Source: a virus
Length of the DNA: 47,573 nucleotides
Virus record (IMG/VR): IMGVR_UViG_3300034061_003023
Location: 1 to 47,573 of that record
Direction: 5' to 3' (one strand)
How positions within the stretch are numbered: position 1 is the first letter of the stretch; each line of letters starts with the position of its first letter. Below the pieces are notes generated by a model. It was not told the origin of the DNA. It did no database searches and saw nothing but the letters and a program-made list of their open reading frames with translations. Positions 43,827-47,573 of the stretch are shown one piece after another. The translations under genes were made by a program, and so were the position numbers.

Positions 43827-44363
43827 TTACTGTTTTGTAACATGAAAAATAAATTGATTATCTATTAGTTTTTTAGCAGTTATAGTATCATATTCGGCAA
43901 CCAAATGTGAAAATAAATATAACATACTATATTGAAATGTCTCTGATGAAGTTTCTTTTAATGTAAAAAGAACATTGTCCGAAAATTTTAAACATTCTTT
44001 TATCACAGTATCGATGTATTGATATTGTCTTTCGCTATAAATTGGTTTATCGAATACTCCAGTTATTATAGTCCAATTGTATCTTTCATCTTCTATATTA
44101 TCAATATGTTCTTGCATACTTTCTTGTATAGAAATCCATGGCATTGTTCTTTCCATTGGTTCAAAGTCTGTAAAAAATGTTTTTACTTCATCTTTTGGAT
44201 CAACAGCCGTATACTGTATGTCAAGTTGTAACTCATCAAGTTGTTTAATTAAATTAAGTTCGTTATCACAAGCACCAAAATGCAAAACACTTTCGTATGG
44301 TCCTATACCACAAAAAATAATTTCTCGTGCTAGTTGCCCATAATTATCGTCAATTTGTTCCAT
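43827..44363 (-). CDS. Methyltransferase-like protein, unknown
   Basis: A 178-residue protein. Its layout ESVLHFGACDNELNLIKQL then LDIQYTAVDPKDE resembles the SAM-binding motif I and following acidic strand of Rossmann methyltransferases, and WTIITGVFDKPIY could be motif IV. The glycine loop is incomplete (FGAC instead of GxGxG), so activity is uncertain. The start has AGGA 7 bases upstream. It lies between ThyX and a small membrane protein. Confidence 0.6.
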   Translation of the reverse strand: MEQIDDNYGQLAREIIFCGIGPYESVLHFGACDNELNLIKQLDELQLDIQYTAVDPKDEVKTFFTDFEPMERTMPWISIQESMQEHIDNIEDERYNWTIITGVFDKPIYSERQYQYIDTVIKECLKFSDNVLFTLKETSSETFQYSMLYLFSHLVAEYDTITAKKLIDNQFIFHVTKQ

Positions 44364-44376
44364 AAAAATTCCTATA

Positions 44377-45063
44377 TTATTTCCAATTTAATGATTCCGA
44401 AATGTTCGGAAAGTTATTGACAAAAATAGATTTAATATCATCTGCAACCAAACGATGTTCTTTTTGTGTATCTGGTGAACAACGAAGTTCCAAATAGTGA
44501 ATCCAACTACGAACAGAACCTTTCATATACATAGTAGTTTCTGTTGATAATGGAAGAACATCACGGGCTGTTTCTCTTGATATACCGTGTTTAATCAATT
44601 TATCATATAACATTTTTGAATTTGCAAAATGTTGTTCAATATCACGTTCTAATGTAAAATCTGGAATTACTTCTTCTGAACTTTGTCTGTTTGTCTTTCC
44701 TTGTTTTCTTAACTCGATTGGTTGAACTTCTGTTGCAGTTGAATATCGTTGTGAAAATTCTTGGAAAGAAAAAGATTTGTGACGAAGAATTTGAGCTGCA
44801 ATACTTCTTCGAGTTACAATCTCAACTGTCATATCTACAAATTCAAATGGAGACCAGTGTTTGTGTTTAATTAAATAGTTTATCAATTTAGGAGCAGTTT
44901 CCATATTCATCTGATTATCTGGATTACTTACTCTTGCAATGTAAACTATCAATTCTTCTGGTGAAACTGTTGTTGTTGAACCATCATCGGTAAATCGAAC
45001 TAATTCTGATGGGTTTGTGATCGAAACTAATCTTACTGCATCTCTTAATTCAGTAATACTCAT
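44377..45063 (-). CDS. thyX: FAD-dependent thymidylate synthase
   Basis: A 228-residue ThyX. The signature RHRxxSxxxxSxR(Y/F) appears as RHKSFSFQEFSQRY at 94-107, with KHKHWSPFEF (~66-75) and TRRSIAAQIL (~85-93) before it and ETARDVLPLSTETTMYMKGSVRSWIHYLELR (the dUMP/FAD-binding C-terminal motif, ~165-195) after it. The enzyme makes dTMP from dUMP with reduced FAD and methylenetetrahydrofolate, fitting the needs of an AT-rich phage. T4 instead uses ThyA (td). The start codon is 3 bases after the previous stop. Confidence 0.95.
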   Translation of the reverse strand: MSITELRDAVRLVSITNPSELVRFTDDGSTTTVSPEELIVYIARVSNPDNQMNMETAPKLINYLIKHKHWSPFEFVDMTVEIVTRRSIAAQILRHKSFSFQEFSQRYSTATEVQPIELRKQGKTNRQSSEEVIPDFTLERDIEQHFANSKMLYDKLIKHGISRETARDVLPLSTETTMYMKGSVRSWIHYLELRCSPDTQKEHRLVADDIKSIFVNNFPNISESLNWK

Positions 45064-45066
45064 AAC

Positions 45067-45537
45067 TTATTTTTTACCTTTGTTTATTTTTACCAATTTT
45101 ATATTGATTCCAGTTTTATCTTCTGTGATGATAACCGAATGGTCACCTGAATATAGTATCATAGTAAGCCATTTCAGAAATTTATTTACATCAGTATCTA
45201 TTGGATCATTAAAGTTTTTATCTTTGTCAGTTAAATCTTTTTTTGAAAAAAAATCTTCTGGATTTTTCATCATTTCATTTTCAAATGTATCTTTTTCTTC
45301 TTCATCTTTCAATGGAAACATAAAATCATCCCTTTCTTCATCATCCCCCAATTCTTCTTTTCTCTTATCTTTTATTTTTTTCATTATTTCTTGTAATGTA
45401 TAGAAATCATAAATCTGATTAAATGTGTCTAAAAATTTATTCAATGCCTTTTTAGTCATCTTTTCATCTTTTTTTCCACGCAAATCCACTTCATAGTAAT
45501 TTAGCATGGATTTTAATTTATGTTCTTGTTTTGTCAT
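45067..45537 (-). CDS. Acidic/charged protein of unknown function
   Basis: A 156-residue highly charged protein (KKIKDKRKEELGDDEERDD, PLKDEEEKDTFENEMM) with a short hydrophobic strand region near the end (LKWLTMILYSGDHSVII). No known domain. It overlaps the upstream membrane gene by 20 bases and is followed 3 bases later by thyX, so it is co-translated with them. AAGG lies before its ATG. Confidence 0.65.
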   Translation of the reverse strand: MTKQEHKLKSMLNYYEVDLRGKKDEKMTKKALNKFLDTFNQIYDFYTLQEIMKKIKDKRKEELGDDEERDDFMFPLKDEEEKDTFENEMMKNPEDFFSKKDLTDKDKNFNDPIDTDVNKFLKWLTMILYSGDHSVIITEDKTGINIKLVKINKGKK

Positions 45538-45769
45538 TACTTTGCCTTTTTATTGTATCTATGACTTCTATAAACTCATAATTGCCATGTTTTATTTGTT
45601 TCAAAGAATAATCTTTCAGTTCTTTACAGATTTTTTGATTATTCCCATATGTGTTTGCCATTTCAATCATTGTTTGTTTATTTTCAATATGTGTTGGTCT
45701 CAATATACCAAATCTTAATGCAACCCACATTGCAACAAACCCTAATACGAATGATGATACTATTTCCAC
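45518..45769 (-). CDS. Small N-terminal membrane protein, GTG start
   Basis: An 83-residue protein with one N-terminal membrane helix (VSSFVLGFVAMWVALRFGIL, ~4-23) and a charged soluble tail. The start is GTG at 45769 with GGAG 7 bases upstream. It lies after the structured gap 45770-45899. A role in lysis is possible because the transglycosylase is the next gene upstream, but nothing in the sequence proves it. Confidence 0.6.
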   Translation of the reverse strand: MEIVSSFVLGFVAMWVALRFGILRPTHIENKQTMIEMANTYGNNQKICKELKDYSLKQIKHGNYEFIEVIDTIKRQSNDKTRT

Positions 45770-45815
45770 CTAATTCTCCAAAATTGTAAACTCCATTTCA
45801 GATAAATAGATATGT

Positions 45816-45887
45816 TACGAGAGAAAAATGGTCGGTATGTAAAAAATGTCTCAAATTTAGTAAACTTTTGAGACAAAATCTCTCGTA
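45816..45887. promoter_or_regulatory. Nested stem-loops after the transglycosylase gene, with terminator
   Basis: The outer arms TACGAGAGA (45816-45824) and TCTCTCGTA (45879-45887) are exact complements. Inside is TGTCTCAAA (45847-45855) / TTTGAGACA (45867-45875) with an 11-base loop. On the minus strand the inner hairpin is followed by TTTTTT, an intrinsic-terminator layout for the transglycosylase transcript. The inner hairpin matches the one at 8052-8088. A further hairpin ACTGGT/ACCAGT (45893-45908) covers the stop codon. Confidence 0.7.
45828..45840. repeat. Inverted repeat flanking the transglycosylase gene (left arm)
   Basis: ATGGTCGGTATGT here matches, in inverted orientation, ACATATACCGACCAT at 46475-46489 (11 exact bases plus GT after a 2-base insert). 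The two arms enclose the transglycosylase gene and lie in its 3' and 5' untranslated parts. They are relatively GC-rich for this genome. Confidence 0.7.
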
Positions 45888-45899
45888 TATCAACTGGTA

Positions 45900-46406
45900 T
45901 TAACCAGTGATAATTCCCCTTAATTTAAGGTCTTTGTAGACCATTTTTGAAACCTTATTCCAATAGTGCCTTGTTGCACCTTTTTTATGTCCATTAGGAC
46001 CGCCATTCCACTTCCGTGCAATGATTTCCATATCACTCATTGTGATGGTTTCCCAGTTAATGTTGGGATTGTAGAAATTCTGAAAAATCCAAAACATCTG
46101 TTCAGACTTTTCAGGATTTAGCCTATCTTGTAAAGTAAAAGTTTTATTGATTCCTTTCATTTTACAGATTCGGTTCACTTCCTTCACCATTACTGGTAAA
46201 ATTTGTACTATACCAAGTGAACCATCCTTTGATCGTGCGGTTGCATTGCCTTTTGACTCAACCCAAACGATAGATGAATATAACACATTCTTCATTGTTG
46301 CCGCCTTAACTTCAGCACTTCTATTAACAGTAGTAGTTGTTGCTACTAATGGAAAACAAAAGCCAATCAAGAATAATGCTATAACCCGTTTACATTTGTT
46401 AGTCAT
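45900..46406 (-). CDS. Secreted lytic transglycosylase (SLT family)
   Basis: A 168-residue protein with an N-terminal signal or anchor (KRVIALFLIGFCFPLVATTTT, ~6-26). The SLT/goose-lysozyme core follows: SSIVWVESKGN with catalytic Glu50 and the ES pair, DGSLGIVQILP (~61-71), then an FQNFYN..INWETITMSDMEIIARKWNGGPNG motif (~110-140) ending in the NGG loop. It would cleave peptidoglycan, probably as an endolysin secreted by the host Sec route. AGGAC lies 8 bases before the ATG. Its transcript has a structured leader and a terminator hairpin (see 46442-46528 and 45816-45887). Confidence 0.88.
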   Translation of the reverse strand: MTNKCKRVIALFLIGFCFPLVATTTTVNRSAEVKAATMKNVLYSSIVWVESKGNATARSKDGSLGIVQILPVMVKEVNRICKMKGINKTFTLQDRLNPEKSEQMFWIFQNFYNPNINWETITMSDMEIIARKWNGGPNGHKKGATRHYWNKVSKMVYKDLKLRGIITG

Positions 46407-46441
46407 ATTCTTGTCCTCATTATTGGATAATATATTTAACG

Positions 46442-46528
46442 AACCATTCCGTTGATGCCAACGATATGGTTAAAACATATACCGACCATATTTTCAAAGA
46501 ACGAACTTTGAGTATCTTTCAAAGATAC
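46442..46528. promoter_or_regulatory. Three consecutive hairpins in the transglycosylase leader
   Basis: (1) AACCAT-tc-CGTTG-atgc-CAACG-at-ATGGTT at 46442-46471. (2) TCAAAG-aacgaa-CTTTGA at 46494-46511. (3) GTATCTTTcAAAGATAC at 46512-46528, a perfect palindrome. (2) and (3) share CTTTGA/TCAAAG-type arms, so alternative pairing is possible. They lie 35-120 bases before the transglycosylase ATG and could control transcript stability or translation. Confidence 0.6.
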
Positions 46529-46576
46529 GGAAAATATAAATATAATCCAAGCATTTTTTTATTCTAATTTTCTCTA

Positions 46577-46634
46577 TTAGATCTATATATCTATATTATA
46601 TTAGATCTAATTAGATCTAATTAGATCTAGATCT
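46577..46634. repeat. Iteron-like AGATCT/TTAGATCTAA repeats
   Basis: AGATCT occurs five times: 46579, 46603, 46613, 46623 and 46629. Three are in adjacent decamers TTAGATCTAA, TTAGATCTAA and TTAGATCTAG (46601-46630). The decamer is itself palindromic, so the array reads alike on both strands. The surrounding sequence is almost pure A/T. Possible binding array or replication-initiation site near the only strand switch. Confidence 0.8.
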
Positions 46635-46717
46635 TAGCACTTTCTTCTGTGTTCACACTTTCTCCGTGTTCACTGGCAAGATAAACAATTTTGCCTATAT
46701 GATCAAAGCAATATCTG

Positions 46718-47371
46718 TTACCAAGCAAGAACATTTGGATATTTTCTCATTTTTTTAATTGGCATTTGAACATAATCATATTTGTTACCACGATATAGAA
46801 ATGTTGAACCTCCACCATCCATGTTAATTGCATCTGTGCAACCCAATGCCAACAATCTATTGGGTAAGTCCACTACTCTGATTCCATCATTTATGTAGAT
46901 AAATACACTATCCTTATTATGACTGCCAAACACAGTTCTCGGCCGTCTGGCAGTTGTAAATGAGTTACGATGTATCTTTTGTGGTATGCTGTCTTTAAGA
47001 AGTAATGGCGTTCCTGCAAAGATGTATTTTGACCATATCGCTGGCACCTCACCTTGACCGCTGAAGTTTAAGTGTGGTGTTAGATTCGGTACACCCCATT
47101 CGTGTGGATCATCAATGGAAACAAATGGCCAGTTATGTGGATTATTGGGATAAATCTTATCGTGATTCTTAAATGGTGGAACAACCGCTTTAGTTGTGAA
47201 GAATGAAAGATTAACCATATTCCTCAATTTATATTTTACAGAATACCAACTTGGGTGGCGTAGTGTATCTGACGAAAATATATGAACATCTTTGACTGCC
47301 AACTTTATCACCCATTCCTTCCCCCAAAGCATCGGTGATACTAATAGTAATAATAAAATAAATCGTTTCAT
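46718..47371 (-). CDS. Secreted phosphodiester glycosidase (NAGPA-like domain)
   Basis: A 217-residue protein with a signal peptide (KRFILLLLLVSPMLWG, ~2-17). The domain has TARRPRTVFGSHNKDSVFIY (~140-160), the hallmark DGGGSTFLY (~193-201) and a terminal PNVLAW. The same landmarks, including INNIIAW at the very end, close the 1267-residue tail protein. The family (NAGPA, DUF2233) removes terminal sugars joined by phosphodiester bonds; bacterial members act on envelope or exopolysaccharide. TTG at 47374 is in frame, but the ATG at 47371 with AAGGG 8 bases upstream is better. It is the first minus-strand gene after the strand switch. Confidence 0.85.
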   Translation of the reverse strand: MKRFILLLLLVSPMLWGKEWVIKLAVKDVHIFSSDTLRHPSWYSVKYKLRNMVNLSFFTTKAVVPPFKNHDKIYPNNPHNWPFVSIDDPHEWGVPNLTPHLNFSGQGEVPAIWSKYIFAGTPLLLKDSIPQKIHRNSFTTARRPRTVFGSHNKDSVFIYINDGIRVVDLPNRLLALGCTDAINMDGGGSTFLYRGNKYDYVQMPIKKMRKYPNVLAW

Positions 47372-47418
47372 CAAATCCCTTCAAATAAATAATTAGTAAA
47401 AAAAATTTCAAAAAGTGC

Positions 47419-47447
47419 TTGCTTGTTTCACAACAATTCATTATGTT
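47419..47447 (+). promoter_or_regulatory. Possible sigma70-type promoter for the plus-strand gene
   Basis: TTGCTT (47419-47424), a 17-base spacer and TATGTT (47442-47447) fit a bacterial sigma70-type promoter. The predicted start is ~40 bases before the ATG at 47494. It overlaps the region used by the divergent minus-strand promoter. Confidence 0.4.
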
Positions 47448-47452
47448 AGTAT

Positions 47453-47484
47453 CAAATATAAACATTTTAACTCACATTTCCAAA
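47453..47484 (-). promoter_or_regulatory. Possible Bacteroidota-type promoter for the glycosidase gene
   Basis: On the minus strand TTTG (47484-47481), a 20-base spacer and TATATTTG (47460-47453) match TTTG-N19-20-TAnnTTTG. The predicted leader to the ATG at 47371 is ~75 bases. The same spacing and -7 box occur at 8061-8092. Confidence 0.4.
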
Positions 47485-47493
47485 GGAATTGTT

Positions 47494-47573
47494 ATGGCGT
47501 TCTACCTCGCAAAAGTTCAGTTTGAAATTACAAACGAACAAGGTAAAGTAAAAAAGCACAACAGAACATATCT
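47494..47573 (+). CDS. Start of a small plus-strand protein (cut by window edge)
   Basis: ATG at 47494 with AAAGGAA 6 bases upstream opens a frame to the right edge: 26 full codons beginning AFYLAKVQFEITNEQGKVKKH. It is the only plus-strand gene in the window and lies behind a promoter-like site. The start resembles small DUF4494-type proteins common in Bacteroidota and their phages (strand-forming KVxxE..., GKxKK), but too little is present to be sure. Confidence 0.6.
   Translation, partial: MAFYLAKVQFEITNEQGKVKKHNRTY

Larger units (their letters stand above)
46407..46717. other. 311-base non-coding region
   Basis: The only gap over 300 bases. From left to right it holds three hairpins (46442-46528), the right arm of the inverted repeat (46475-46489), a T-rich stretch, AGATCT iterons (46577-46634), two GTGTTCAC repeats (46649-46656 and 46666-46673) and a GGCAA/TTGCC hairpin near 46675-46700. 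I see no convincing coding frame and no tRNA. Confidence 0.7.

Noticed and set aside
46437-46489. 17-codon leader peptide on the minus strand before the transglycosylase gene
   Set aside because: There is no ribosome site and the same bases are explained by the hairpin and inverted repeat.
46407-46717. tRNA or other structured RNA gene in the long gap
   Set aside because: No cloverleaf, no TTCGA-type loop and no CCA end could be found; only simple hairpins are present.
47229-47465. Minus-strand 78-codon frame over the divergent promoter region
   Set aside because: It overlaps the signal-peptide start of the glycosidase gene in another frame and covers the promoters; no family features.

Overview
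The window is a 47.6 kb piece of an AT-rich (roughly 70 % A+T) tailed-phage genome of the T4-like myovirus kind. The evidence is a contractile-tail baseplate set (gp25-like, gp6/baseplate J-like and gp5-like proteins), a gp55-like late sigma factor, a gp47/gp46-type recombination nuclease and a DnaG/gp61-type primase. All genes but one lie on the minus strand, tightly packed and often overlapping by ATGA or a few bases. No tRNA, rRNA, CRISPR array or insertion sequence was seen. The host cannot be named. Two intergenic TTG/TTTG-N20-TATATTTG promoter-like strings resemble the Bacteroidota consensus and hint at such a host, but Shine-Dalgarno sites are also common.

Layout in the direction of transcription, right to left. 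(1) 47.57-45.5 kb: a strand switch with divergent promoters, a secreted phosphodiester-glycosidase-like protein, a 311-base non-coding region with AGATCT iterons and hairpins, a secreted lytic transglycosylase and two small genes. (2) 45.1-41.2 kb: metabolic, envelope and repair genes. These are ThyX, a methyltransferase-like protein, a small membrane protein, a lipoprotein with its own late-type promoter and terminator, a glycosyltransferase-like protein and a UV-damage endonuclease. (3) 41.2-38.3 kb: a coiled-coil membrane protein behind a hairpin that abuts its start codon, a ClpP-like protease, a small membrane protein and the late sigma factor. (4) 38.3-17.9 kb: the baseplate module, with two hub-region proteins ending in leucine-rich repeats, a CHAP-domain protein, a 1267-residue multi-enzyme tail protein, gp25, gp6, a DNRLRE-like protein, a coiled-coil protein, a 1339-residue structural protein and a conserved virion protein. 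(5) 17.9-8.5 kb: five tail proteins that share one C-terminal module, four of them also a larger domain. (6) 8.5-3.9 kb: a replication/recombination island (T7-type endonuclease I, primase, fused Mre11-Rad50). (7) 3.9-0 kb: the start of a very large tail-fibre-like protein carrying a seven-repeat RCC1 propeller, cut by the window edge.

The genes fit a lytic programme. The sigma factor switches on late genes. The baseplate and tail proteins bring an unusual number of envelope-degrading domains (esterase-like, CHAP, CHAP/DUF2272-like, transglycosylase-like, phosphodiester glycosidase-like). The nuclease, primase and endonuclease serve replication and recombination. ThyX, the UV endonuclease and ClpP support nucleotide supply, repair and proteolysis.

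The most unusual points are the RCC1 propeller in a tail protein, the five-gene paralogue array, the multi-domain envelope-attack protein with a second free copy of its C-terminal enzyme, the Mre11-Rad50 fusion, and a 29-nt stem-loop found in two intergenic places with a compensatory base-pair change.
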